Source: Candidatus Hydrogenedentota bacterium (GTDB lineage Bacteria; Hydrogenedentota; Hydrogenedentia; Hydrogenedentales; SLHB01). From it: 64,000 bases of DNA. A model generated the notes under the pieces. It saw nothing but the letters and a program-made list of their open reading frames with translations. It searched no databases and was not told where the DNA came from. Of this stretch, positions 25,242 to 35,320 are shown piece by piece. Both the position numbers and the translations under genes were made by a program. Location: positions 93,456 through 157,455 of the forward strand of contig JADLHJ010000061.1 in NCBI GenBank assembly GCA_020848835.1, written 5' to 3'. The stretch's first letter is position 1. Each line of letters begins with the position of its first letter.

Positions 25242-25675
25242 ATGTTTTTAATTGCTCTTTTCATTTGAACTGAAAACTTCTGTGAATAACCGCATGCATT
25301 AATCTGCTTTGTCCAAATATGCACGTAACCCGTATGGTCGTCGCTACGCGCTATAGCGCACCGCATTTAATCCGACATAAACCATTGGACTGCAAACACA
25401 AACTGCAAAGATTGCACCCGCGCCGGTCAATAATTTCCCCTTTGATTCCGGAATCCGCGTTGAGTTCTCTCGCGGCAGTCGAATTCGCATCCCCTTCGTG
25501 TCCTTCGTGCCTTCGTGGTGAGTCCAAAAGTGCAACGCCGTGGGCTACAAAGTAGAAGACAAATCGAGTCCGCCCGCTAAGAAAGAAGCGAAGCAGGCCT
25601 TAACGGCAAGTCAGAAAGTTCTAGCAAGACGGCCCGCGAGGTGGTACAGGACAATGTTCGTATCGAGCAGACGCT
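25242..25675. other. Gene-free region with repeat fragments
   Basis: No convincing gene. It contains a direct-repeat copy (about 25425-25549) and the phrase GTGTCCTTCGTGCCTTCGTG, typical of dispersed intergenic repeats. It lies between the GHKL-nuclease gene and the orphan antitoxin-like gene. Confidence 0.6.
25425..25549. repeat. Direct repeat, left copy
   Basis: It begins with GTCAATAATTTCCCCTTTGA and ends with TGCAACGCCGTGGGCTACA (25531-25549). The right copy (about 25985-26080) begins GTCAACCATTTCCCCCTTGA and has the same 19-base ending. The two flank the antitoxin-like gene. Confidence 0.55.
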
Positions 25676-25891
25676 TCAATCCCATTCGCCCCGGACTCGC
25701 AGTTGATACTCCAACGGATCTTCCGTCAGCGTTAGGCAACCCCGGTACGAATTGAGGTCGGTTGTGCGCGGTTCCGCGCCGCCCCCGTTGGCGAGCAAAG
25801 TCTCGATCTTAAGCCAGTCCGCATAATCGATTTGCACGGCTATCGGACGCTCTTCATCATCCCGCACGATATGCTTACGAATGGTATCCAT
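25676..25891 (-). CDS. Small antitoxin-like protein (orphan)
   Basis: 71 residues: MDTIRKHIVRDDEERPIAV, then IDYADWLKIETLL, a short linker and LTEDPLEYQLRVRGEWD. The layout (short beta-rich start with a basic RKHIVRDD, the motif QIDYADWLKIE, and an ending with EDPLEYQ) recalls small prokaryotic antitoxin-like proteins seen in toxin-antitoxin loci, but the exact family is not assigned. ATG 25891 was chosen for the AGGA upstream and the conserved start; the frame is open to 25963. No toxin reading frame is found on either side. It is flanked by 19-base direct repeats (25531-25549 and 26062-26080), which may mark an inserted cassette. Confidence 0.6.
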   Translation of the reverse strand: MDTIRKHIVRDDEERPIAVQIDYADWLKIETLLANGGGAEPRTTDLNSYRGCLTLTEDPLEYQLRVRGEWD

Positions 25892-25984
25892 ATTCCTGTA
25901 CCTCGAATTCATTCTAGCATGATCCCGGTTCTTCATGAACCTACCCGCGCCAAACCTGCGCATTCCAATGCATCGTCAACCATT

Positions 25985-26080
25985 TCCCCCTTGAATCCCA
26001 GCGCCAGCAACTCACCATCCTCCACGCATTCTGACTTCTGTCTCCTGACTTCTTCCCAGACTGCAACGCCGTGGGCTACA
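25985..26080. repeat. Direct repeat, right copy
   Basis: GTCAACCATTTCCCCCTTGA near the start and TGCAACGCCGTGGGCTACA at 26062-26080. The 19-base ending is identical to the left copy at 25531-25549; the part between is only weakly similar. Confidence 0.55.
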
Positions 26081-26099
26081 TCAGTAGGAGCACACATCC

Positions 26100-27098
26100 A
26101 TGCAACCAGACCAACCTGCCGATACCCGCCCCCGTACCCCCCTCGGCACCCCGCTGTCCTCCGCGTGGGACCCCGCCCACATCGCCCTCGTCGAAGCACG
26201 CGAAGCGGAACTAAACCGGCGTATCTGCGGCGCTCGCACCTTGTCCGGGGTGCCGTGTTCGCTTGGGCCGAACCATGAGAACGGACGTTGCAAATATCAC
26301 GGCGGGTTTAATCTCACCGGCGCGCCGCAAGGCAACCGCAACGCAACCGTCCACGGCCTTTACTCGCGGGCGATCCAGGTGTGCGGCGAGCAATGTCCGA
26401 TGTGGAAGACCTGCCCCTGTGCGAGTCCTGAGGTGACGAAACTGCCCGGACCGGAACGGCCGCAATGTCCCTACGAAGTGGCCGCGTACAATGCCGCGTT
26501 GACCGACGCTAAGGCGGGCCTTGCGGCGCGCGTCGAAAAGGAAAACAGCTTGTCGCGCGAGCCTGCCAGCGCGGCGCAGCCGATGGCGGATCAGGCGGCG
26601 TGTACGCTGGCGATCCTGCAGGTGATGCTGTTGCGCGCGTCCTCGGCGCTGTCGGTGAAGCCGATGGTGGATATGGCAATCGTGACGTCCGAGAAGTACA
26701 ACAGCACTTCCGCGAAACCGAGCGCGTACCTGCAGGCATTCATGCGGATATCCAGCGAGCATCGGCGTTACCTGCGGATGTACGCGATGGACGTGCCCGC
26801 GCCTGCGTCCGACACCGTGCTCTTCGAACAAGACCACCGCGGACAGGCCGACACTTCGCTGTTACCCGAAGACCTCGTCGAACTCGATCCCCACGAAACC
26901 CCCGCCCAACGCCGCGCAGTAACGCTGTTGACCGAATGCGAATGCCAAATCGCCAAGGGCAACCACGATTATTCGAAGAAAGTCTTCAGCCGCGCGCAGT
27001 TCTTGTCGCCCGAATTGGCCGCGCTCGCGCATGACCCCAACTCCGAATTCTTTCTACCGCGATTCCATCAGGTGTATCCGATGAAGTTATCCGGGTAG
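26100..27098 (+). CDS. Phage-derived HGG-motif zinc protein (terminase small-subunit-like)
   Basis: 332 residues. The N-terminal zinc motif CGARTLSGVPC...RCKYHGG is followed by NLTGAPQGNRNATVHGLYS, the H-G-G-x-x-x-G-x-x-x-G-N-x-N-A-x-x-H-G-L-Y-S pattern of many phage-associated small terminase-like proteins. A Cys cluster CGEQCPMWKTCPC and a later QCPYE fit the C-x-x-C-P...C-P...C-x-Y-E pattern I associate with the same families. The rest is helical. ATG 26100 is the first Met of the frame in this gap. No large terminase, portal or capsid gene is nearby, so this is an isolated or domesticated relic. Function as a DNA-packaging subunit is therefore unlikely here. The family link is from motif memory. 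Confidence 0.65.
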   Translation: MQPDQPADTRPRTPLGTPLSSAWDPAHIALVEAREAELNRRICGARTLSGVPCSLGPNHENGRCKYHGGFNLTGAPQGNRNATVHGLYSRAIQVCGEQCPMWKTCPCASPEVTKLPGPERPQCPYEVAAYNAALTDAKAGLAARVEKENSLSREPASAAQPMADQAACTLAILQVMLLRASSALSVKPMVDMAIVTSEKYNSTSAKPSAYLQAFMRISSEHRRYLRMYAMDVPAPASDTVLFEQDHRGQADTSLLPEDLVELDPHETPAQRRAVTLLTECECQIAKGNHDYSKKVFSRAQFLSPELAALAHDPNSEFFLPRFHQVYPMKLSG

Positions 27099-27124
27099 TG
27101 TCTCGCTCGTGTAGCGCCGATTAG

Positions 27125-27248
27125 GTAGCGCCTCGCTCGCCGAGCGCGGCGTGTCTCGAAGCAGAGCGCAGCGGCGTTAAATAGACAGAGCTTTCGGCGA
27201 AAACGCCCCACCTTAATTCACGCCGCGCTCAGGCGAGCGAGGCGCTAC
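27125..27248. repeat. Near-perfect 29/30-bp inverted repeat
   Basis: Left arm 27125-27153 (GTAGCGCCTCGCTCGCC then GAGCGCGGCGTG) and right arm 27219-27248 are reverse complements apart from one single-base insertion. They flank 65 bases with no gene. It is the size of a very small MITE-like element or a hairpin-forming repeat. Confidence 0.75.
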
Positions 27249-27269
27249 TACGATCGTCCCCATTCAACT

Positions 27270-27293
27270 CGTTCCCAAATTTTTTTTGGGAAT
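27270..27293. repeat. Degenerate REP-like palindrome
   Basis: CGTTCCCAAA, a T-run and TTTGGGAATG. It resembles the CGTTCCCAAGC family but with a poly-T loop; it could act as a weak terminator. Confidence 0.45.
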
Positions 27294-27333
27294 GGAGAAA
27301 ATGGATGACGAGCACGAATGGCGAGCCGAATAC

Positions 27334-27355
27334 CGCCCGGCATGGAAGCCGGGCG
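27334..27355. repeat. GCCCGGC palindrome at the NUDIX gene 3' end
   Basis: CGCCCGGC (27334-27341) pairs with GCCGGGCG (27348-27355) around a six-base loop, directly after the stop codon of the minus-strand NUDIX gene. A degenerate relative is at 19451-19480. No T-run follows. Confidence 0.6.
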
Positions 27356-28834
27356 CTACAAAGATTCCAGCCGCTTCAAGTGCGCCCGCAAGCTGAACTC
27401 CGCCAGCGGCCAGGTCTCCGGCGGGACATCGTCGTAGGCGAGGGCTAGGAGATCGCCGATCTCGCTGGCCCCGGTTGCCAGGGCGCCTTTTACCTTCCCT
27501 TCGCGCCAGAGGCGGTGTTCGAGATGTTTGCGGATTTTCTCGGGGCCCTTCGTGAGGGGCATGCCGTGGGCGGGGAGGATGGTGTCGTAGCCGGGGTGGT
27601 TGGCGATGCGTTCCAGGGAGTCAATGAACTGAGTCATGTCGCCGCCGTGATCCAGGGAGACGACGATGGTGCCGGGATTGGCGATGAGGTCGCCGGCGAT
27701 GAGCGTGCGGGTAGTTTCCTCGATGAAGCAGAGGTGACCAGGGTCGTGGCCGGGTGTGTGGATGGCGTGGAGAATCCATTCGGGATTGCCGGGGATTTCG
27801 ATGGTGTCGCCGTCGTTAATATATGCGTCTACTTTAAAACCAATCTGTTCCGCAGTTGTTTTATGCGACCAAATTGGCGCGTTGTATACATCGCGGCAGA
27901 ACTCGGCGGCGCAGATGTGGTCGGGGTGGGAGTGCGTCAGGATGATGGCCTTTACCGTGCCGCCCAGGTCGATGAGCATCTGAACTTGGCGCGTGAGCAG
28001 GGCGCGTTCCTCGTCGTCATCCGCGGCGGGGTCGATGAGGTAGAGGTCGCGCTCGCCGATGATGATGCAGTTGGTGTGGGTGGCCGGGGGAATGGTGGGC
28101 GAGCGCAGCGGGAGGATGTAGATGCCATTGGCAAACTCCATTTTGGAGGGGCGATCGCCGGTGTGCTCACCGCAGTCGCGTAAATGATCTAATACATCTG
28201 GGAACGGGTAAGCTGCGAGGTTCTGGAGGACGTATGCGACGGGCGGCGGCAGTTGGATCGTGCCGTCGCGCCACGCTTGGCGTGCGCCGGCAGGGGTGAA
28301 CCAGTCGAGAGCGTCGATCTCGCCGACTTGTAGATCCTCGCCGATCGCCTCGGGCACGCGCACGATGTAGTAGCGGGTATCGAATCGGATGGGCGCGATG
28401 GCCGGGGTGACCCAGTCGCCGGCGAATTCGAATTGCGTTGCGTCGATGACGAGGTTGTAGCGGGTCAGGAAGGCGTCGAAGGTGTCGGCGCCTTCGAGGA
28501 TTGAGCGTCTGGTGTCTGGCGAAGAGTGTCTGCCGGTTAATGCGACTGTTACCGGCTGGCCGTCATTGCGGAGCAAGCCAACAAGCAGACCGGTTTCTTC
28601 GAAAATCTCTCTTGCGACGGCGTGAACTGCGCGGGCTTCGGTGGTGTCTAAGGCGTTGACGACTGGGGCCGTGGGCTCGTCGTCATCGATGCGGCCGCCC
28701 GGGAAAACGTGGTAGCCGGCCATGAAGCGCAGGGCCTGGCTTCGGCGCGCGAGCAGGACGCGCGGCTCGGGTTGGTTGGTGAGGATGATGCCGGCGGCGG
28801 CTTTGATCGGTTCGACAGGTTGGAATGGCGGCAT
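27356..28834 (-). CDS. NUDIX hydrolase fused to a metallo-beta-lactamase-fold hydrolase
   Basis: 492 residues. The N-terminal NUDIX domain (about 15-215) carries GGRIDDDE...REIFEETGLLVG (G-x5-E-x7-R-E-x-x-E-E-x-G; an insertion lies inside the box). NUDIX enzymes cleave nucleoside diphosphates linked to another group. The C-terminal metallo-beta-lactamase domain (about 230-490) has the metal motif THSHPDH (about 302), then HTPGHDPGH (about 365), AGDLI (about 385) and the terminal PAHG. A LACTB2-like fold is likely. ATG 28834 has GAAGGA upstream; the frame is open to 28960 but no signal fits there. A single protein combining both enzymes may act on CoA-type or nucleotide substrates; not determined. 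The upstream intergenic stretch carries a CACAGATTA repeat fragment. Confidence 0.85.
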   Translation of the reverse strand: MPPFQPVEPIKAAAGIILTNQPEPRVLLARRSQALRFMAGYHVFPGGRIDDDEPTAPVVNALDTTEARAVHAVAREIFEETGLLVGLLRNDGQPVTVALTGRHSSPDTRRSILEGADTFDAFLTRYNLVIDATQFEFAGDWVTPAIAPIRFDTRYYIVRVPEAIGEDLQVGEIDALDWFTPAGARQAWRDGTIQLPPPVAYVLQNLAAYPFPDVLDHLRDCGEHTGDRPSKMEFANGIYILPLRSPTIPPATHTNCIIIGERDLYLIDPAADDDEERALLTRQVQMLIDLGGTVKAIILTHSHPDHICAAEFCRDVYNAPIWSHKTTAEQIGFKVDAYINDGDTIEIPGNPEWILHAIHTPGHDPGHLCFIEETTRTLIAGDLIANPGTIVVSLDHGGDMTQFIDSLERIANHPGYDTILPAHGMPLTKGPEKIRKHLEHRLWREGKVKGALATGASEIGDLLALAYDDVPPETWPLAEFSLRAHLKRLESL

Positions 28835-29050
28835 GAATTGTTGTCCTTCGGAACAGTTCGGGGATTTTGGAGTATTAGTAATGGCGAGTCCAGTTTTGGA
28901 TCTTGGATTTGCGATTTGGATTGGGAAGGTGCGGTGCGGATTAACCGCGAAAGAGGACACAGATTACTACGTGCGGAGAATGAGCGGGTTGGAAATGTTT
29001 TGTGTGCAGACTTTGGCCGAAACTGATATTATTGCGGAGTCGGGCTTGTA

Positions 29051-31195
29051 ATGGGTGGAGAAGCTGTAATGGTTGCGCCTGAAGGCAGTTCGACGTCTGA
29101 GGAACTGCAAACGATGGAATCGTTGAGCCGTTCGCTGGCTAGCGGGCGGTACCGCATCATGCGCATTCTTGGCGCGGGCGCGATGGGTAGCGTGCGCCTT
29201 GCCGAGGACACTGCGCTGCACCGTCGCGTCGCAATCAAGACCGTGAAGGAAGAGGTCGCGCGCAATCCCGAAATCCGCCGCCGCATCGAGCGGGAATGTC
29301 TGCTGCATGCGAAGGTTGGACCGCACCCGAACATCGTTACACTATTCGATAAGCTGGAATACGACGACGAGATGCATCTCGTCATGGAATACATCGACGG
29401 CGAAACGTTGCAGGCGCGGCTCGAGCGCAACAGCGAGATGGGCATCGTGATGCCGCCGTCGGAATCAATCCATATTGCATCGCAGGTGCTGGATGCATTG
29501 TCGCGCATTCACGCGCAGCAGATCGTGCACCGCGATATTAAACCCGCGAACATTATGCTCACGTATACGGAGAGCGGGGCGGTATGCGCGAAGTTGATGG
29601 ACTTCGGCATCTCGCGTTTTGCAGAAGACAATGAGCAGTTGTCGCGTTTGACGACGACGAATAACGGCGGGCCTGGCACGCCGTTGTACATGGCGCCAGA
29701 ACAGATCGACAGCCACACGTTTGGCGATATTTCGTATGCGACGGATGTGTACGCGATGGGCGTGATGTTGTACCAGTTGCTTTCGGGCAAGCCGCCGTTT
29801 CGCGGTACGTTGACGGAAGTATTGAACGGGCACTTGAACATGCCGATCCCGCATATCGCCGTGAAAATGGACGGCGTGTTGCCGGAAGCGGTAGAAGGTT
29901 TGTTGAAGCGCGCGCTTGCGAAAAAGACGGTCGACCGCATTCAGAGTGCGAAGGCGTTTCGTGAAGAGTTGATCGCGCTCACGGGTGTGGGCGATACGAT
30001 GAGCCGGTTAAATGCGACCGTGCAGCTTGGCGGTTCGGCGTCAAGCGTAAATGCGCAGACCATTCAATCGGGCTTGAAGCCTACTACCACGCAGACGTTC
30101 TTCGGCGCGGGCAACACGATGATGAAGCTGGCGCAGTATCGGCGCAGCAAGATTGTGCTGGTGTTGGGCGGTGCGTTTGCGCTGACTGCGATTGTGTTGT
30201 CGGCATGGCTGTTGATTGGCCGTGGCGATGGTGCAGAGGCGAAAGTCGCGAGCAACGATCAGCCGGTGGGCGAGGTTGTGAGTGGGGCGCTAACCCCGCA
30301 GGCCCCGGCAGCAACACAGGGCGCTGCGCCTAGTGCAACGAATCCCGCCACGGTAGCCACGACGACGCCGAATACAGCGCAGCCGCAAATGCAAGCGCCG
30401 TTGGAAACACAGACAGTGACCGCGCCAGTTACGCAGGGCGTTGCAGTTGATCCGAACGCTCCAGTTGCAACACCGGGCCAAGTGCCCGTGCCGGGACAGA
30501 CGCCAATGGGTGTCGCGCCGGTGCAGGGTGCTCAGCCGACGGGTGATGCGTCGCAGATGAATGCTTCGCTTGCACCAGGCGTTGCGCCAGCGCCGGGAAC
30601 TGCGCCATTGACTGCGGAAGCAAATCCGCAAGGTGCTACCGCGCCAGTGCCCGGTACCGAGCCCGGCTCGCAGCCTGCATCAACTGCAGAGCAAGTGCCG
30701 CCAACGATGATCGCGACCGCTCAGCCGAACGCGTTGACACCGGATGGCGCGCCCGTGGTGGTGGGAGGTGCGACGGTCCAATCGCCTGAGGAAATGAAAT
30801 CGTATACGGTGAAATCGGGCGATACGTTGAGCAAGATTGCAAAAGCGAACAATATTACCGTTGAAGATTTGCGTTGGTGGAACGATATTCTCAATCCGTA
30901 TTCGCTCAAGGTAGGTCAGGATTTGAAGTTGTTCGCGGCAGCGGACATCAAGCCGAAAGAGCAATTCCTTTCCGAAGCAAGTGCTGCCGAGAAAGCGCGC
31001 AAGGAAGCGGCCGCCGCGAAGGCTGCGGAGAGTGGCACGAGCGCGCCTCAGGAAAGTGCGCCTGAGCCGAATGGAAGCGGGACCTTGGAAGGTCAGTTCA
31101 AAGGCCATCCTGTCGGGCCTGCGACGCCGCCCGCGAACAAGCCGGAAGAGAAAAAGCCGAAACGCGGATTGTTCAGAGGACTATTCAACCGGTAA
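29051..31195 (+). CDS. Transmembrane Ser/Thr protein kinase with a C-terminal LysM domain
   Basis: 714 residues. The cytoplasmic kinase domain is about 33-300: glycine loop ILGAGAMGSV, VAIK lysine (RRVAIKTV), catalytic HRDIKPANIM (about 160) and metal-binding DFG (about 184). A single transmembrane helix (IVLVLGGAFALTAIVLSAWLL) lies at about 367-391. An Ala/Pro/Gln/Thr-rich extracytoplasmic linker (about 395-575) leads to a LysM domain (VKSGDTLSKIAKANNITVED, about 585-628), which in other proteins binds peptidoglycan or chitin-type glycans. The C-terminus is Lys-rich. By analogy with PASTA kinases it may sense cell-wall fragments. ATG 29051 is used; ATG 29069, with GGAG eight bases upstream, is equally good. 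Substrates unknown. Confidence 0.9.
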   Translation: MGGEAVMVAPEGSSTSEELQTMESLSRSLASGRYRIMRILGAGAMGSVRLAEDTALHRRVAIKTVKEEVARNPEIRRRIERECLLHAKVGPHPNIVTLFDKLEYDDEMHLVMEYIDGETLQARLERNSEMGIVMPPSESIHIASQVLDALSRIHAQQIVHRDIKPANIMLTYTESGAVCAKLMDFGISRFAEDNEQLSRLTTTNNGGPGTPLYMAPEQIDSHTFGDISYATDVYAMGVMLYQLLSGKPPFRGTLTEVLNGHLNMPIPHIAVKMDGVLPEAVEGLLKRALAKKTVDRIQSAKAFREELIALTGVGDTMSRLNATVQLGGSASSVNAQTIQSGLKPTTTQTFFGAGNTMMKLAQYRRSKIVLVLGGAFALTAIVLSAWLLIGRGDGAEAKVASNDQPVGEVVSGALTPQAPAATQGAAPSATNPATVATTTPNTAQPQMQAPLETQTVTAPVTQGVAVDPNAPVATPGQVPVPGQTPMGVAPVQGAQPTGDASQMNASLAPGVAPAPGTAPLTAEANPQGATAPVPGTEPGSQPASTAEQVPPTMIATAQPNALTPDGAPVVVGGATVQSPEEMKSYTVKSGDTLSKIAKANNITVEDLRWWNDILNPYSLKVGQDLKLFAAADIKPKEQFLSEASAAEKARKEAAAAKAAESGTSAPQESAPEPNGSGTLEGQFKGHPVGPATPPANKPEEKKPKRGLFRGLFNR

Positions 31196-31207
31196 TTCCC
31201 TGAACTT

Positions 31208-31227
31208 CGCAGGCGCTCGAGCCTGCG
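31208..31227. repeat. Short palindrome downstream of the kinase gene
   Basis: CGCAGGC and GCCTGCG with GCTCGA between, in the 46-base gap before the next gene. A possible attenuating hairpin, but no T-run follows. Confidence 0.35.
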
Positions 31228-31241
31228 ACACACATCTTGCC

Positions 31242-32213
31242 ATGAAAATCATCTTTCGCGCGGCGTTTGCGCTCGTAACCCTGATCGCTGCGATGAGCGT
31301 TTTGGGAAGTGTCGCGTCAGCACATTGGATGGGCGAGCTATTCGCACAGCCTCGGCCACAGTACGTCATTGGACTCGTGCTGTGTACTTTCCCAATCGTC
31401 AAACGGTTTCCGCGCGCGGGTTGGTGCGTTCTTCTGCCGATTCTGTTCAACGTTTGGTACATCGCGCCACTATATTCCACCGCGGAACACCGTGTTGAAT
31501 CCGCGAGCGCAGAACTCACACTGTTGCACGCGAATGTCGATCGATTTAACGATGAACCCAAAAACGCGATCGAGTGGTTGCGCGCACAGCACGCAACGAT
31601 TGTTTCGCTTCAGGAAGTAACGCCGGGTTTTGAAGAGGCGCTCCTCAAAGCACTGCCGGATTACATGGCGGTGTTGAGTCATCCGCTTACAAATTCGCAC
31701 GGATCGATAGTGCTCGTGAGAAGTGCTGCACTGCTGGAGAAAATATCCGCGCAGATTATTCATCTGCCTTCGACATCCGAGCGGCCTTTGATCGAATACG
31801 TTTTCAGGATGCAAGACCGCGAAGTGGCGTTGTTGAGTCTGTTTCTTTCGAGACCGATTTGGCAGCGACACTTTTCCTATCAGTCGCTGGAACTGCGCGA
31901 GGTTGCGAAGTGGGCGCGCGGGCAACAGGAGTTGGGGCGCGAGGTCATTATCATCGGTGATCTGAACTTGACGCCGTGGTCATCGCGATTCCAGGAGTTG
32001 TGCCGCGACGCGGAGCTCGTGAACAGTCAGGTTGGATTTGGAGTTCAATCGACGTGGCCCGCGATGTTGCCGCAGTTGTTTGGGCTGCCGATTGACCATT
32101 GCTTGCACAGTGAGCACATTCACACGGTTTGGCGGCAACCCGGGCCGAATATAGGGAGCGATCACCGGCCGTTGTCTGTGACATTGCGCGTGGCAAACCT
32201 ATCTCATCAATGA
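31242..32213 (+). CDS. Membrane-anchored endonuclease/exonuclease/phosphatase-family protein
   Basis: 323 residues. Two or three hydrophobic segments in the first 100 residues (near 7-25, 43-55, 62-80) anchor it. The catalytic domain follows: LLHANVDRFNDEP (about 95; beta-strand with Asn), IVSLQEVTPG (about 120; metal-binding Glu), IIIGDLNLTPWSS (about 235; D-x-N) and NIGSDHRPLSV at the end (S-D-H). These are the four core motifs of the EEP superfamily (DNase I, sphingomyelinase, inositol phosphatase). In bacteria such membrane-anchored versions are often uncharacterised. ATG 31242 gives an N-terminal signal-anchor. The gene follows the LysM kinase by 46 bp and may be co-transcribed. Substrate not readable. 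Confidence 0.87.
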   Translation: MKIIFRAAFALVTLIAAMSVLGSVASAHWMGELFAQPRPQYVIGLVLCTFPIVKRFPRAGWCVLLPILFNVWYIAPLYSTAEHRVESASAELTLLHANVDRFNDEPKNAIEWLRAQHATIVSLQEVTPGFEEALLKALPDYMAVLSHPLTNSHGSIVLVRSAALLEKISAQIIHLPSTSERPLIEYVFRMQDREVALLSLFLSRPIWQRHFSYQSLELREVAKWARGQQELGREVIIIGDLNLTPWSSRFQELCRDAELVNSQVGFGVQSTWPAMLPQLFGLPIDHCLHSEHIHTVWRQPGPNIGSDHRPLSVTLRVANLSHQ

Positions 32214-32220
32214 GTGCCGC

Positions 32221-32325
32221 AACCCCGTTGGGGTTGAATGTGGGGTGGTTCGTTTACCCAGGGTAGCGCCGCTAAGCGCGGCGCAACCCTGGGCTACACG
32301 CAGTATCCCCTTCGGGGAAAAGAGC
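32221..32325. repeat. Modular palindromic repeat, copy 1
   Basis: Composite element: AACCCCGTTGGGGTT hairpin, CCCAGGGT (32257) with its partner ACCCTGGG (32286-32293), then GGGCTACACGCAGTATCCCC and TTCGGGGA. The second copy at 49186-49306 shares the three-part order and much of the right half. Confidence 0.75.
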
Positions 32326-32446
32326 AGTAGAAAACCTCGATGCACTGCATATTGCGATACAAGATATTTCGATGCCGCTGTTATCGATGCGATCTTGTTC
32401 GACGCGATCTTGTTAGATGCGCAGAGGCACGTGTTTGGTTTGTTCG

Positions 32447-34408
<1,962 letters not shown>

Positions 34409-34579
34409 GATGTACAACCCTTTCCCTCGCCGTCTGGAAACGGCGCGCAGCCCTTGCCGGACTTAATTACCAGTGATTTTCTCTGCCCTCGGAGAGAAGG
34501 GGGGATTGTTCCATTTTGAGCGGGGTAAATCAAAGTGGTGCTTGGATTGGGACGCGAAGCGGAGCCTCTGGCGCGAGTG

Positions 34580-34605
34580 CGTTCCCAAGCTGGAGCTTGG
34601 GAACG
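34580..34605. repeat. REP-like palindrome, CGTTCCCAAGC family
   Basis: CGTTCCCAAGC, four-base loop TGGA, GCTTGGGAACG, followed by AGC. The third intact copy in this window; it lies just past the phoU stop codon, between phoU and acsA, and may protect mRNA ends. Confidence 0.8.
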
Positions 34606-34611
34606 AGCAAA

Positions 34612-35304
34612 TCAGTTTAATTTGGGGGGCGGGGGGATCGTCTGCATTTCGCCGGCGTGGTGGCGGATGATGCGGCCTTCGACCATGTAGATGATGTCTT
34701 CGGCGATGTTGGAGGCGTGGTCGGCGATGCGTTCGATGTAGCGGGAGACGCCAAGGAGGTGGATGTAGCTGTAGGCGGCTTCAGGATGGTTGCGTATGCA
34801 CTCTTCGGTGCGCACGTATATGTCGCGGTTGATCGCGTCCACTTCGTCATCGGCTGCGATGACTTGTTGGGCGGCGGCGACGTCGAGGTTGACGAGTGCG
34901 TCGAGACTTTTGTGCAGCATGGAGAGGGCCTTTTTCGCCATACCGGGGAAATCGTAGGGGATGTCCACGCGGGGGCGATCGGAAAGGAACAATGTGCGCT
35001 CCGCGATATTCACCGTTGCGTCGCCGATGCGTTCGAGGTCGGTGTTGATTTTGAGTACGGCGATGATGAGCCGGAGATCGTGGGCGACGGGTTGGTGCAG
35101 GGCGAGGATTTTCTGGCAGTCCTCTTCGATGTCCACTTCCATGTCGTCGATTGCGGAGTCGCCGTCGATTACGGATTTGGCGAGCGCGATGTCGCGTTCT
35201 TCCAGCGATTGGATGGCGCGGTACACGGACTGTTCGACGAGCGCGCCGAGCTGGAGGATGCGCTGTTTCAGTTTGTCGATTTCGTTTTGGAGGTGTTTGG
35301 ACAT
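34612..35304 (-). CDS. phoU: Phosphate signalling regulator PhoU
   Basis: 230 residues, usual size. PhoU couples the Pst transporter to the PhoR/PhoB two-component system and lowers Pho signalling when phosphate is plentiful. The PhoU helical repeat is visible twice, with E/DxxxD metal-type motifs: DGDSAIDDMEVDIEEDCQK (about 48-66) and ADDEVDAINRDIYVRTEE (about 150-167). The helical signature LRLIIAVLKINTDLERIGD (about 77-95) is matched by the related YIHLLGVSRYIERIADHA (about 182-199). ATG 35304 begins MSKHLQNEIDKL, a typical start. Last gene of the pst operon, 16 bp after pstB. No PhoB/PhoR is in the window. Confidence 0.95.
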   Translation of the reverse strand: MSKHLQNEIDKLKQRILQLGALVEQSVYRAIQSLEERDIALAKSVIDGDSAIDDMEVDIEEDCQKILALHQPVAHDLRLIIAVLKINTDLERIGDATVNIAERTLFLSDRPRVDIPYDFPGMAKKALSMLHKSLDALVNLDVAAAQQVIAADDEVDAINRDIYVRTEECIRNHPEAAYSYIHLLGVSRYIERIADHASNIAEDIIYMVEGRIIRHHAGEMQTIPPPPKLN

Positions 35305-35320
35305 CGTGTTTGTACCCGTT

